Below, one piece after another: positions 24,595 to 35,134 of a stretch of DNA of 64,000 bases. Position 1 is the first letter of the stretch; every line of letters starts with the position of its first letter. The notes beneath the pieces were generated by a model. The model searched no databases and was not told the DNA's origin. It saw only the letters and a program-made list of their open reading frames with translations. The stretch is from JAGNZR01 sp051659505 (GTDB lineage: Bacteria; Fusobacteriota; Fusobacteriia; Fusobacteriales; Fusobacteriaceae): contig JBOFOQ010000020.1 in assembly GCA_051659505.1 (NCBI GenBank), positions 1-64,000 of the forward strand, given 5' to 3'. Position numbers and translations under genes: made by a program.

Positions 24595-25107
24595 TTGGAA
24601 GAACAGAAAAAATTTAACTTTAAAAATTTTCAATTCGAAGCATTTTTAGGAAGTATTTCTATTAGCATTACTATTATATTAGTTATTATTAATGTGTTTT
24701 TTAGATATTTTTTAGGAATTCAATTTTCTTGGATAGAGGAAGTTTCAGTAGGATGTTTTATATGGACTGTATATTTAGGGGCAACAGCAGGATATAGAAA
24801 TAAAGGATTGATAGGAGTTGATGCACTAACCAAGATTTTACCCTTAATAGGAAGAAAAATTTTAAGAATAATTACTGATATTTTACTTTTAATATTATCT
24901 GGTACAATGTTTTATTTAAGCTGTCGTTATACTTTTGGTTCAGATAAAATAACTTCAGCACTTGAAATTTCATATGTTTATATAAATAGTTCTTTAGTAG
25001 TTTCATTTGGTTTAATGACAATTTATTCTATCTATTTTCTGATTGATGATATTATTCATTTTAATAGATTAGAAGAAGAAAAAGAAAAAGAGAGTGTGGT
25101 GATGTAA
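24595..25107 (+). CDS. dctQ: TRAP transporter small permease (DctQ family)
   Basis: This 170-residue inner-membrane protein has four hydrophobic helices. The DctQ signature is FSWIEEVSVGCFIWTVYLGA followed by GYRNKGLIGVDAL. It starts with TTG at 24595, 1 bp after dctP, behind AGGGGGAATT. It shares one base with dctM. It forms the membrane complex with the large permease. Confidence 0.88.
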   Translation: MEEQKKFNFKNFQFEAFLGSISISITIILVIINVFFRYFLGIQFSWIEEVSVGCFIWTVYLGATAGYRNKGLIGVDALTKILPLIGRKILRIITDILLLILSGTMFYLSCRYTFGSDKITSALEISYVYINSSLVVSFGLMTIYSIYFLIDDIIHFNRLEEEKEKESVVM

Positions 25108-26393
25108 TGGAAGCTTTTATGCCAATTATAATTTTATTTGTTTTATTTTTCTTAAATATACCTATTGCTTTTGCATTAATAGGTTCTTCACTATATTATT
25201 TTATTTTTCAAAATAATGTAATGGGAGTAGATTTAGTTATTCAACGTTTCGTTACCTCAGTAGAATCTTTTCCTTATTTAGCAGTTCCTTTTTTTATAAT
25301 GGTAGGTTCTGTTATGAATTTTTCTGGAATAAGCTCTAGTTTAATGAAAATGGCTGAAGTTCTTACTGGACACATGATAGGGGGATTAGCACAGGTAAAT
25401 GTGGTACTTAGTGCCATGATGGGTGGAATTTCAGGATCAGCTAATGCTGATGCTGCTATGCAGTCTAAAGTTCTTGTACCAGAAATGGTAAAAAGAAATT
25501 ATTCAAAAGCATTTTCTGCAGCAGTTACTGCAGCTTCGTCATCAGTAAGCCCTGTAATCCCTCCAGGAACAAACTTAATTATATACTCTTTAATTGCAAA
25601 TGTTTCTGTTGCTAAAATGTTTTTAGCAGGTTATACTCCAGGAATATTAATGACAATATCTCTTATGATAGTTGTTCATATTATAGCAAAAAAAAGAGGA
25701 TATGCTTCTACAAGAGCAAAAAGAGCAACAATTAAAGAAGTTTTACTTCAAGCAAGAGAATCAATTTGGGCATTATTAATTCCCTTTGGTATAATTTTAG
25801 GTTTAAGAATGGGATTTTTTACACCTACTGAAGGTGGAGGAATAGCTGTTTTATTTTGTTTCGTTGTAGGAATTTTTGTATATAAAACATTAAAATTAAG
25901 TCATATACCAATAATATTAAAAGATACTGTTTATGGAACAGGCTCTGTAATGCTTTTAATAATAGGAGCTAAGGTTTTTGGATATTATTTAACTTTAGAA
26001 AGAATTCCACAAGCAATAACTAATTTTCTAGTAGGTTTTACAGATAATAGATACTTATTATTATTTATAATAAATCTTTTACTATTATTTGTGGGAATGT
26101 TTCTAGAAGGGGGAGCTGCACTTGTTATCTTAGCACCACTTCTTGTTCCTGCTGTTACTAAAATGGGAATTGACCCTGTACATTTTGGTGTAATTATAAT
26201 TGTTAATATAATGATTGGGGGAATAACTCCACCATTTGGATCAATGATGTTTACAACTTGTACAATTGTAGGCGTCAAACTAGATGACTTTGTTAAAGAA
26301 GTTATCCCTTTTATAGTGGCACTATTAATAGTTTTACTCATAGTTACTTATTCTGAAACAATTGCTCTATATATTCCTAATTTATTGATGTAG
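25107..26393 (+). CDS. dctM: TRAP transporter large permease (DctM family)
   Basis: This 428-residue multi-helix permease is the sodium-coupled translocation subunit. Conserved parts are FPYLAVPFFIMVGSVMNFSG, AMMGGISGSANADAAMQSKV, AAVTAASSSVSPVIPPG and GGITPPFGSMMFTTCTIVG. The length is standard. The ATG overlaps the dctQ stop by one base. The glpQ gene follows 20 bp later in the same direction. Confidence 0.93.
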   Translation: MEAFMPIIILFVLFFLNIPIAFALIGSSLYYFIFQNNVMGVDLVIQRFVTSVESFPYLAVPFFIMVGSVMNFSGISSSLMKMAEVLTGHMIGGLAQVNVVLSAMMGGISGSANADAAMQSKVLVPEMVKRNYSKAFSAAVTAASSSVSPVIPPGTNLIIYSLIANVSVAKMFLAGYTPGILMTISLMIVVHIIAKKRGYASTRAKRATIKEVLLQARESIWALLIPFGIILGLRMGFFTPTEGGGIAVLFCFVVGIFVYKTLKLSHIPIILKDTVYGTGSVMLLIIGAKVFGYYLTLERIPQAITNFLVGFTDNRYLLLFIINLLLLFVGMFLEGGAALVILAPLLVPAVTKMGIDPVHFGVIIIVNIMIGGITPPFGSMMFTTCTIVGVKLDDFVKEVIPFIVALLIVLLIVTYSETIALYIPNLLM

Positions 26394-26413
26394 TCTTAAT
26401 TAAAGGGGGGGTT

Positions 26414-27484
26414 ATGAAAAAAAGATTAATTATTATTATAAGTGTTTTATCTATTTTTTTTATGGGTTGTTCAAGTGGAAAAGTTAAAAATGAAAAAAAA
26501 CTAATAATTGCTCATAGAGGAGCTAGCGGTTATTTACCGGAACACACTTTAGAATCAAAAGCTTTAGCTTTTGGTCAAGGGGCTGATTATTTAGAGCAGG
26601 ACTTAGCCATGACTAAAGATGATAAAGTGGTAGTAATTCATGATCACTACTTAGATCAATTAACAGATGTAGCAGATAAATTTCCAAATAAAAAAAGAAA
26701 AGATGGTCGTTATTACGTAATAGATTTTACTTTGAGCGAAATAAAAGAGTTAGCAATGACTGAAAATTTCAGTATAGTGAATGGAGAAAAAATTCCTGTT
26801 TACCCTGAGAGATTTCCATTATGGAAATCTACTTTTAAAATTCATACTTTTGAAGAGGAGCTAGAATTTATAAAAGGATTAGAAAAAAGTACTGGAAAAA
26901 AAATAGGAATATATCCAGAAATAAAAGCTCCTTGGTTTCACCATCAAGAAGGAAAAGATATTGCGATGGAAACTCTAAAAATTCTAAAAAAATATGGTTA
27001 CACATCTAAAAATAGCAATATCTATTTTCAAACTTTTGATTTTAATGAATTAAAGAGAATCAAAAAAGAGTTACTACCTCAATTGGGGATGGATATAAAA
27101 CTAGTTCAACTGATTGCTTATAATGATTGGGAAGAAACTATGGAAAAAAATGAAGAGGGGAAGTGGATAAACTATGATTACAATTGGATGTTTACTTCTG
27201 AAGGAGTGAAAACAATCGCTAGATATGCTGATGGAATAGGACCAGCATGGTATATGTTAATTGATGATATAGCTTCTAAAAAAAATGATATTAAAATAAC
27301 TACTTTGGTAAATTACATATCTCATGAAAATTTAGAGTTACACCCCTATACAGTTAGAAAAGATGCATTACCTAAATATTTTGATAATATAAATCAAATG
27401 TATGACGCTATATTCACTAAAGCAAAAGCTACAGGTGTCTTTACTGATTTTCCAGATTTAGGGGTTGAATATTTAAAAAAATAA
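26414..27484 (+). CDS. glpQ: Glycerophosphodiester phosphodiesterase lipoprotein (GlpQ family)
   Basis: This 356-residue lipoprotein has signal MKKRLIIIISVLSIFFMGCS with lipobox Cys at about 19. The GDPD catalytic set is complete: IAHRGASGYLPEHTLES (His, Arg, Glu), GADYLEQDLAMTKDD (metal Glu and Asp) and VVVIHDHYLDQLTDVADKFP (second His). GlpQ splits glycerophosphodiesters into glycerol-3-phosphate and the alcohol. With glycerophosphoethanolamine it would yield ethanolamine, the substrate of the neighbouring eut operon. Exported location and position behind the TRAP genes (20-bp gap) fit nutrient scavenging, by inference. Confidence 0.92.
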   Translation: MKKRLIIIISVLSIFFMGCSSGKVKNEKKLIIAHRGASGYLPEHTLESKALAFGQGADYLEQDLAMTKDDKVVVIHDHYLDQLTDVADKFPNKKRKDGRYYVIDFTLSEIKELAMTENFSIVNGEKIPVYPERFPLWKSTFKIHTFEEELEFIKGLEKSTGKKIGIYPEIKAPWFHHQEGKDIAMETLKILKKYGYTSKNSNIYFQTFDFNELKRIKKELLPQLGMDIKLVQLIAYNDWEETMEKNEEGKWINYDYNWMFTSEGVKTIARYADGIGPAWYMLIDDIASKKNDIKITTLVNYISHENLELHPYTVRKDALPKYFDNINQMYDAIFTKAKATGVFTDFPDLGVEYLKK

Positions 27485-27500
27485 AAAAGGTGGTTGTTTT

Positions 27501-27989
27501 ATGCATATGGAAGTTTCAGTTTTAGTAACAAGATTACTGATTTCAGCATTCATAGGAAGTCTCCTAGGATTAGAAAGAGAACTCAAAAATAAATCAGCAG
27601 GATTTATTACTATAACTTTAGTTTGTTTAGGAGCTACAATAGTAGCATTAATTCAAGAAGAATTACTTTTGAAACAACTAGATTTAATTGCTAAAAATAG
27701 TGATGCAATTGGAATTATAAAAATTGATGTGACAAGATTGAGTGCTCAGGTTATTTCTGGAGTTGGTTTCATAGGTGGTGGAAGTATTATATATACTAAG
27801 GATAAAGTTTTAGGAATAACTACTGCTGCAATTCTTTGGGTAGCCGCATGTATAGGTTTGGCTATAGGTTATGGATTTATATATTTAACAGTAGGTTCAA
27901 TATTTTTAGTTTTAGTAATTTTAGTTGGAATGAAGATTTTTGAAAAAAAAGTGATTTATAAGTATAAAGAAAAAGATAATAATAAATAG
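27501..27989 (+). CDS. MgtC/SapB family membrane protein
   Basis: This 162-residue protein has about four to five hydrophobic helices and the MgtC N-terminal signature TRLLISAFIGSLLGLERELK, followed by VSGVGFIGGGSIIYTK-like sequence and ITTAAILWVAACIGLAIGYG. It lacks the C-terminal cytosolic ACT-like domain of Salmonella MgtC. The family is linked to magnesium limitation, acid pH or membrane potential, with no settled biochemical role. It follows glpQ by 16 bp and likely closes the operon. Confidence 0.82.
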   Translation: MHMEVSVLVTRLLISAFIGSLLGLERELKNKSAGFITITLVCLGATIVALIQEELLLKQLDLIAKNSDAIGIIKIDVTRLSAQVISGVGFIGGGSIIYTKDKVLGITTAAILWVAACIGLAIGYGFIYLTVGSIFLVLVILVGMKIFEKKVIYKYKEKDNNK

Positions 27990-28056
27990 AAATAAAAAAT
28001 CTATAATTTCTATTGTAGTATGCTTTTTTTATAGAATATTTTTTAATAATAAAATA

Positions 28057-28102
28057 AAAATCTGGAATAAATGAAGAGTAATCTTCTCTTATTTCAGATT
28101 TT
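28057..28102. terminator. Long hairpin terminator after the TRAP-glpQ-mgtC operon
   Basis: A 21-nt arm (28057-28077) pairs with 28082-28102 with a 4-nt loop and few mismatches. The arms begin AAAATCTG and end CAGATTTT. It lies in the 227-bp gap before sbcD. A weaker hairpin (TAGAAAT/ATTTCTA) lies just before it, near 27990. Confidence 0.7.
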
Positions 28103-28216
28103 CTATTTATTGAATAATATTTTTTCAATAAAAAATAAAAAATCTAAAATTTATAAATTTAATGTGATAAAATATAAGCATATGATGAATTACTTAGGGA
28201 ATGAGGAGAACTAAAA

Positions 28217-29386
28217 ATGAAAATATTGCATAGCTCAGATTGGCATTTAGGAAAAAAATTAGAGGGACAAAAAAGAATAGAAGAGCAAAAAAAATTTATA
28301 AATAAATTAGTTAAAATTGCCGATAATGAGGAAATAGATTTAGTTTTAGTAGCAGGTGATATTTATGATAACTCAAATCCTTCTGCAGAAGCTGAAAGTT
28401 TATTTTTCGATGCTATGAAAATGTTATCAAAAAATGGAGAAAGAGCGGTTATTGTCATTCCAGGTAATCATGATAATCCACAAAGATTATCTGTTGCTAA
28501 TTCCTTAGCCAAAGAATTTGGAATTATAATATATGAAACTCCATTTGAAAAGAAAGAAATTGGTAAATATGGAAATTTCAAAGTAGTAAAAAGTACTCAT
28601 GGTGGAATTGAAATTGAGATTAATTGTAAAAAAGCATTTATTTATTGTTTGCCTTATCCAAGTGAAGTAGCTTTAAATGAAGAGTTTTCTGAAAAAAATT
28701 ATTCTAAGAGAATAGGGGAAATATTAAAAAAAGGAATAGAAGAAAATAAAGAGAATATTCCTAATATAATTATGACTCATATTTTTGTATCAGGAGCAAA
28801 TGCTACAGAAGACGAAAGAGCAATTGAGCTAGGAGGTTCACTTGCAGTATCACTTGAAGATTTACCAGAGGTAGATTATATTGCTCTTGGACACATTCAT
28901 AGACCTATGAAATTTATAAAAAAAAGAGCCTATTATTGTGGTTCTCCAATTGAATATAGAATTAATGAAAATAAATATGATAAAAGAGTGTTTATAGCTG
29001 AGCTAAATGGTAATTTAAATAATGAGTTTAAAGAGATTGAACTTGAAAATTATAAACCTATATTAAAATATAGAGTAAATGGAGCAAATGAGGCTATATT
29101 ACTTGCAGAAGAAAAAGAGATGTGTGAGGAATGGATATATTTAGAAATTTTAACCTCTGCATATTTAACTAATGAAGAAATAAAAAAAATAAAGATAAAT
29201 AAGAATATATTAGAGATAAAGCCTATTTTTACTGATGTTAGAAATTTAGAATTAGAAGTTGAAGAGACAAGTACTAAAAAAACAATACTTGAAAATTTTA
29301 TAGAGTATTATAGTCAGTGTGATGGAATTGAGCCATCACAAGAAACAAAAGTACTATTTCTAAAGATGATGGAGAGTGATAATTAA
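28217..29386 (+). CDS. sbcD: SbcD, exonuclease subunit (Mre11-type)
   Basis: This 389-residue calcineurin-like phosphoesterase subunit of the SbcCD complex cleaves hairpins and blocked DNA ends. Phosphoesterase motifs are HSSDWHLGKKLEG, LVAGDIYDNSNPSAEA, VIPGNHDNPQRL, IIMTHIFVSG and ALGHIHRP. The stop codon ends directly before the SbcC start (0-bp gap). Its length agrees with the family. Confidence 0.95.
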   Translation: MKILHSSDWHLGKKLEGQKRIEEQKKFINKLVKIADNEEIDLVLVAGDIYDNSNPSAEAESLFFDAMKMLSKNGERAVIVIPGNHDNPQRLSVANSLAKEFGIIIYETPFEKKEIGKYGNFKVVKSTHGGIEIEINCKKAFIYCLPYPSEVALNEEFSEKNYSKRIGEILKKGIEENKENIPNIIMTHIFVSGANATEDERAIELGGSLAVSLEDLPEVDYIALGHIHRPMKFIKKRAYYCGSPIEYRINENKYDKRVFIAELNGNLNNEFKEIELENYKPILKYRVNGANEAILLAEEKEMCEEWIYLEILTSAYLTNEEIKKIKINKNILEIKPIFTDVRNLELEVEETSTKKTILENFIEYYSQCDGIEPSQETKVLFLKMMESDN

Positions 29387-32300
29387 ATGAGACCTATTAA
29401 ATTAGAAATAGAGGGGTTACAAAGTTTCAAAGAGAAACAAGTCATAAATTTCGATAAACTTTCTGAATTTGGATTATTTGGAATTTTTGGAGAAACAGGA
29501 AGTGGAAAATCAACAATTTTAGATGCAATGATATATGGAATTTACAATAAAATACCTAGAATGATGGGAACAACAGATAAGATAGAGGAATCTTTTAACT
29601 TAGAATCAGATGTGATGAAGATAAGATTTGAATTTGCTCTGGGAAAAGATATTTATATTGTAGAAAGAGGGATGAAAAGAGCTAAAGGAATAAAACTCTT
29701 TAGTACATTAACACCTATATTAATAAAAAATAATAAAGTAGTTGCTGAGAAAACTAAAGAGATAGACTCTATTATAATGGAAGATTTTGGGATAGATGTA
29801 AATGATTTTACTCGTTCAGTTATACTTCCTCAAGGAAAATTTAGTGAATTTTTGAAACTTACAGGTCAAAATAAACTTCTTATGTTAGAGAATATATTTT
29901 CATTAGAACAGTACGGTGATTCCCTTAGAGATAAAGTAAGTAAAGAAAAAAAGAAATGGGAAAGAGAGATTCAAAGCTTAAAAGATAGAGCTCTAGGAAA
30001 AGGAATGGTTACAGAGGAAGAAATAGAAGAAACTAATAATAATTTGAAAAAGTTGAAACATAATAAAGAAAAATTAGAGCAAGATAGAATAGAATTTGAT
30101 GCTCTGTACAAAAGTATAGAGAATTTAAAAAATTATTTAGATGAAAAGAGAATACTTGATATAAAAATTAAAGAGTTGAAATTAGAGGAAAAAAATATTC
30201 TAAATTTAGAAGAAGAAATTAAAAATTTAAAAGAAATATCTAAATTCACTAATATTTTATCAGAAAGAAATGATAAATTAACTAGTGAATTAAAAATAAA
30301 AAAACAATTAGTTGTATTGGAAGAAAGAAAGAAAATTATGGATTTAGAATTTGAAAAATTAAATAAATTGATTAAATTAGAAGAGAGTAAAATAAATAAC
30401 ATTGATGAAAAATTAAAAAAAATAAACTATAACAGCGAATTATTAGGAGAACTAAAAGATAATATCTCGAGAAAAGAAAAATTAAATATATATACCTCTA
30501 AAGTAGATGAGTTAAGCAAGGAGCTACAAGAGAATGAAAGGGAAAAATTGCAATGTGAAATCAATTGGAAATCAATAAATAACGACTTAGAAGAAAAGAA
30601 AAATAAAAAAATATTAGAAGATAAAGATAAAATAACAGAAAAAGAACTAAAAGAACTAAGTGAGAAAATATTTATATTAACACAAGACATTTTATTGATT
30701 AAGAAAAATGAAAAAAATTTAGATGATTTACTGAAGAATAAACCTGAAAATATTTTAAAATTAGAAGAAACGAAGAAAAACTTAGAGATAAAACTAATTG
30801 CAGAAAAAGACCTTGAGAACAAAATTCAAGGGAATAGAGCCTCTATATTTTCTAGTAAGCTTATAAAAGGGAGTCCATGTCCTGTTTGTGGCTCAAAGGA
30901 GCACCCTCACAAGGCAGAATTTGATGAAGAAGCTGAAAACATACTAAAAGAATTAAAAGAAGAAATTATAAAATTAAGAGAACAAGGGACCCAAATAGAA
31001 AGTAAAAAAAAGAGAGATGAAGAGGATATCCTTAAGCTAGAAAGCGAAATAGAAAAGTGCTTAGAAAAATTAGGAAGAGATGAGATAGAAAAACTAATTC
31101 AAAATAAAGAAAAACTTAATAAAAGATTTTTACTAAGCGAAAAACTAGAAATAAAAGTTGAATTATTAAAAAAAAATTATGAAAAACTATTTCTAAAATG
31201 TAAGAGTACTGAAGAAAAAATAAAAGAGTTATCAAATGAAATTATAAAACTAGAAAGGGATAAAGAGTTTAATATAAAAGAAAAAAATAGAGTAGACTTA
31301 GTAAATAAAACTTTAAAAAATAATTTGTTTTTATCTTTAGAAGAAATGAAGGAAATAGATTTAAAAATTAATATAAAATATAAAAATAAATTACTGACTA
31401 CTTTATTAAAAGAAAAAGAAGATTTAGAAAAAAAGGAAAAAGAAACAAAGGAATTAGAAAAAGAAAAAAAAGAAATAGAAGATATTACTTATGAAAATAA
31501 GCAAAAATTAAATGAAATAAATATTGAAATTGTGAAAATAGACATGGAAAAAGCTAGTGAGTTTAAAATGAATGAAAGTTTAGAAAAGGATATTATTAAC
31601 TTAAATGATAAACTAAATAAACTATTTACAGATTCAAAATTTAAAAATATCTCTGAAATAGAAATTTTAGTAGAAAAAGAAAAACAATTTGATTATTTGA
31701 AAAATGAAGAAAAAGTAAAGAGATACCAAGAAGAAGTTTTAATTATAAATGAAAAAATTAAAGAAAATTTAAAAAATATAGACAACAGAGAACTTTCTGA
31801 AGAGAGATGGAATAACACAATAGAAAAAAAAGATTTACTTAGTAGAGAGTGGATAAGCATAAATTCAGAGATTCAACTTGAAAAAAAAATATTAGATGAT
31901 AAAAAAAATACTTATAACCAACTAAAAGAACTAATTTTAGAAGAAAAAAAAATACAAAAAAAATTAAATGTAACAGAAGATTTATTAAAAAAAGTTTCTG
32001 CCCGTGGTTTTGTTAAATTTTTATCAAGAAAAAAATTAGAAAGCATAACGAGAAACGCTTCTTTAAGAGTTGGAAGAATAACAGGTGGAAGATACGAGCT
32101 TATAAGTAATGAAGATTGTGAATTTTTAGTTATAGATGTATTTAACAGTGGAAAGAAAAGAAAATGCTCAACATTATCAGGTGGAGAAACCTTTATAGTT
32201 TCTTTATCTCTCGCCTTAGCACTTTCAAATCAATTACAGTTAAAAGGACGAACTCAACTTGAATTTTTCTTTTTAGATGAAGGTTTTGGAACTTTAGATG

Positions 32301-32470
32301 AAAGTTTATTAGATAGAGTGATTGACTCTTTAACAACTATTCATATGGAAGAAGCTATAAAAGTTGGAATTATTACTCATGTGGAAAATTTAAAAATGAG
32401 AATGAATAGAAGATTAGAGATTCAAGGTCCTATTTCAGGAGAGAGAGGAAGCATAATAAAAATATTATAA
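29387..32470 (+). CDS. sbcC: SbcC, exonuclease ATPase subunit (Rad50-type)
   Basis: This 1027-residue SMC-like ATPase has an N-terminal Walker A FGETGSGKSTILDAM and Q-loop region LPQGKFSEFLKL. A very long Lys/Glu-rich coiled coil spans about 180-880, with a central zinc hook, SPCPVCGSKEHPHK (CxxC near residue 495). The C-terminal signature is STLSGGETFIVSLSLALALS, Walker B is FFLDEGFGTLDESLLD, and the switch His is in IITHVENLK. It opens SbcD access to DNA ends in an ATP-dependent way. Confidence 0.96.
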   Translation: MRPIKLEIEGLQSFKEKQVINFDKLSEFGLFGIFGETGSGKSTILDAMIYGIYNKIPRMMGTTDKIEESFNLESDVMKIRFEFALGKDIYIVERGMKRAKGIKLFSTLTPILIKNNKVVAEKTKEIDSIIMEDFGIDVNDFTRSVILPQGKFSEFLKLTGQNKLLMLENIFSLEQYGDSLRDKVSKEKKKWEREIQSLKDRALGKGMVTEEEIEETNNNLKKLKHNKEKLEQDRIEFDALYKSIENLKNYLDEKRILDIKIKELKLEEKNILNLEEEIKNLKEISKFTNILSERNDKLTSELKIKKQLVVLEERKKIMDLEFEKLNKLIKLEESKINNIDEKLKKINYNSELLGELKDNISRKEKLNIYTSKVDELSKELQENEREKLQCEINWKSINNDLEEKKNKKILEDKDKITEKELKELSEKIFILTQDILLIKKNEKNLDDLLKNKPENILKLEETKKNLEIKLIAEKDLENKIQGNRASIFSSKLIKGSPCPVCGSKEHPHKAEFDEEAENILKELKEEIIKLREQGTQIESKKKRDEEDILKLESEIEKCLEKLGRDEIEKLIQNKEKLNKRFLLSEKLEIKVELLKKNYEKLFLKCKSTEEKIKELSNEIIKLERDKEFNIKEKNRVDLVNKTLKNNLFLSLEEMKEIDLKINIKYKNKLLTTLLKEKEDLEKKEKETKELEKEKKEIEDITYENKQKLNEINIEIVKIDMEKASEFKMNESLEKDIINLNDKLNKLFTDSKFKNISEIEILVEKEKQFDYLKNEEKVKRYQEEVLIINEKIKENLKNIDNRELSEERWNNTIEKKDLLSREWISINSEIQLEKKILDDKKNTYNQLKELILEEKKIQKKLNVTEDLLKKVSARGFVKFLSRKKLESITRNASLRVGRITGGRYELISNEDCEFLVIDVFNSGKKRKCSTLSGGETFIVSLSLALALSNQLQLKGRTQLEFFFLDEGFGTLDESLLDRVIDSLTTIHMEEAIKVGIITHVENLKMRMNRRLEIQGPISGERGSIIKIL

Positions 32471-32506
32471 AATGAGAGATAGAATAAAAAATAGAGGGGA
32501 AAAGAA

Positions 32507-35134
32507 ATGAGTACAAAAGGAGAAATAAAATTCAATTATATAGATTATGGTCAAAAAATAGTAGATTCTCTTTCTAAAGGAAAAAATAATTTATACATAT
32601 TTTCCTCATATCTTTTAAGAAATTTATATAAAGAAAAAACCAAAGTAAGTATATTTGAAAAAATTCCAACAGTATTAACATTAGACGAGTTTAAAAAGGA
32701 AATATATAAAAGTGATAAAATTATTTTAAGAGAGGCTAAGAGAACTCTTTCTCTTTATTTGGCACTAAGTTCAAGAACAAAGAAAAAAATTGGTATAGAG
32801 GGGTATTATGAGTTCATAACACTGGCAAATGAATTCTTTGTATTCTATGCTAGTGAATTTAAATGTTTAATTAAAGAATATAAGAATATAGAGAAATGGC
32901 AAGTGGAAAAAATAGAAAATTATTCACTTATGAAAAAAGAATACGACGTATATCTAAAAAAAAATAATTTCATTCCATTTGAATGGGTTGAAAATTATGA
33001 AAATTTAGATTTATCTTATATTAAAAAATTTGAAAAAATAATATTTGTAGATATAATAGATTTTACCTTGTTAGATAAAGAGATAATAAAAGAGATGAAG
33101 AAGTATGTAGATATAGAATTTTCTTTACAGATAAAAGAAGGAGATTTTGATGAAGTTAATTTAAGTATAAAAGATATCTCTCTTAGTAAAGTAAAAAGAG
33201 ATATAAAAGTATATAAATTAACTGAAGAGACAGAAGAAGGAACAAATCTTATAGAAAGTTTTAAAGGAAAAATAGGTAATGATATTTTCACGCCTAATAT
33301 AGATAACGTAAAATTAAATTTATTACTTCCAAAATATTTTACCTCAACAAAACTACCAGTACTTAATGATACTGAAATATATAAATTTATGAAAGTACAT
33401 CACGAAATTTTAGGAAGCTTTGTTCCTGAGCTGAAAAATGCAATATCATTTTCTGCTTTAGAGCAAGGAATGAGCCTAAAATCTTTTAAATTAAACTATA
33501 ATATAACTTCTGAAGATATAGAAAATTTTTATATATTAATAGAAGATAGCTATAAATATTTTTTACCAGAGTTAACACTAGATGAAAACTTTCAAAAGAC
33601 TTGTACAGAAGAGTTAAGTAATAAGTTAGTGAAAATTTATGAAGATATAGCAACTATTTCAACATTTACAACTGTTGAAGAATATTTTAATTTTTATAAA
33701 AATGAACCTAATTTAATATATCTATTTGAAATAAATTACACTAATATAGTAGAAAAATATTTTGAGGCTTTTAGTTTAGCAAGAACAAGTGAATTTTTAG
33801 ATGATAAAAAAGGATTAAAAAATATTTTTAGTGAAAATAAATCTTTAGGTATATTAAACTTAATAATAAAATACATGAATAATATGGAATTAAACGAATT
33901 AAAAATAAATTTTGAAAATGATAAAAAAAATGATAGAATTTCAGTAATTAAAGATTTAAGTTTAGCTGTAGATAGACAAGAGAGAGAAAGCTATTTTATT
34001 GGAATAACAAGTAAAAATTTACCTGGAAATGAAAATAACGAAACAATATTTACAGAATATCAAAAGTTAGAGAATGGTCTGAAAACTAAAGAAAAAATTA
34101 GAATAGAAAAAAAATATAGATTTTTTCAAGGAGTACTAACTAGTAAAAATTCTATTATTTATTATATTGAAAATAGTAAAGATAATGAAACTATTTCACC
34201 ATTTTTAGAAGAACTTATAGAAAAGTGTGATTTAAAGATAGAATCTGGGATTATAGATTTAGACGAATCTTTATTAAGAATAAAAGAATCACTAAAATCT
34301 CCTAAGGTGTCATTGGAAAAACATTCATTAGATAATTTAGAAAAATCCCTTGATGACATTGAAGAAAAAAAAATAAATTTAGGAACATATGATTATACAG
34401 ATTTACATCAATGTGAATATAAATATTATTTAGGGAAAATGAAAAAAATAAATGGAGTTAAAGCGGAACAAGAACGAAATTTTTCACCAAAATTTCTAGG
34501 AATATTAGTTCATGAGTTTTTAGAACGAATAGGAAGAATGAAAAAAAATGAAATAGAAAATGAAAAATCATTTACTTTAAACAGAGAAAAAGTTGAAAAA
34601 GAACTTAGATATCTTTTAAAGAAATATAGATATAAAATACCTATTCATTTAGACAGTTATTTTAAAGAAGTTTTATTTGAGCTATTTATTAAAAACACAG
34701 AAGAATTCTATGAGTATTTAGGAATAATTTTAAGAGATGCTCAGGTAAATAAATTCTCCTCAGAAGCAAGTAAATATTCAACAATACCTTTTTTAGATGA
34801 TAAAATAAAAGTGTATTTAAGAGGAAGAGTAGATTTAGCAGTGGAGACTAATATAGGAAAATACATTATAGACTATAAAACAGGTATTAAAAATGAGTTT
34901 CAGCTGGACTTTTATTCTATTTTACTTTATGGAAATGAGGAAGCTGCGGAAAAAATGATTTTTAATCCAATGAGTGGAACAAGAGAAAAAGCTAAAAAAA
35001 TAGTGCTGACAAGAGAGATTATAAAAGAAAAATTAATTAATTTTATAAATACTCCCTATTATTCCAAAGCTGAAAAAAAAGGATATTGCAAAAATTGTTC
35101 CTATATGGAAATTTGCCGAAAGGAGTTAGATTAA
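32507..35134 (+). CDS. addB: AddB/RexB-type helicase-nuclease subunit
   Basis: This 875-residue subunit has a helicase-like N-terminal part without a recognisable Walker A. The C-terminal PD-(D/E)XK nuclease has LRGRVDLAVE and KYIIDYKTG, and the Fe-S staple cysteines are in DLHQCEYKYYLGK and KGYCKNCSYMEICRKE. With AddA it processes double-strand breaks and recognises Chi. It is shorter than Firmicute AddB (about 1150), so the N-terminal domains are reduced. It overlaps addA by one base and follows sbcC by 36 bp. Confidence 0.85.
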   Translation: MSTKGEIKFNYIDYGQKIVDSLSKGKNNLYIFSSYLLRNLYKEKTKVSIFEKIPTVLTLDEFKKEIYKSDKIILREAKRTLSLYLALSSRTKKKIGIEGYYEFITLANEFFVFYASEFKCLIKEYKNIEKWQVEKIENYSLMKKEYDVYLKKNNFIPFEWVENYENLDLSYIKKFEKIIFVDIIDFTLLDKEIIKEMKKYVDIEFSLQIKEGDFDEVNLSIKDISLSKVKRDIKVYKLTEETEEGTNLIESFKGKIGNDIFTPNIDNVKLNLLLPKYFTSTKLPVLNDTEIYKFMKVHHEILGSFVPELKNAISFSALEQGMSLKSFKLNYNITSEDIENFYILIEDSYKYFLPELTLDENFQKTCTEELSNKLVKIYEDIATISTFTTVEEYFNFYKNEPNLIYLFEINYTNIVEKYFEAFSLARTSEFLDDKKGLKNIFSENKSLGILNLIIKYMNNMELNELKINFENDKKNDRISVIKDLSLAVDRQERESYFIGITSKNLPGNENNETIFTEYQKLENGLKTKEKIRIEKKYRFFQGVLTSKNSIIYYIENSKDNETISPFLEELIEKCDLKIESGIIDLDESLLRIKESLKSPKVSLEKHSLDNLEKSLDDIEEKKINLGTYDYTDLHQCEYKYYLGKMKKINGVKAEQERNFSPKFLGILVHEFLERIGRMKKNEIENEKSFTLNREKVEKELRYLLKKYRYKIPIHLDSYFKEVLFELFIKNTEEFYEYLGIILRDAQVNKFSSEASKYSTIPFLDDKIKVYLRGRVDLAVETNIGKYIIDYKTGIKNEFQLDFYSILLYGNEEAAEKMIFNPMSGTREKAKKIVLTREIIKEKLINFINTPYYSKAEKKGYCKNCSYMEICRKELD

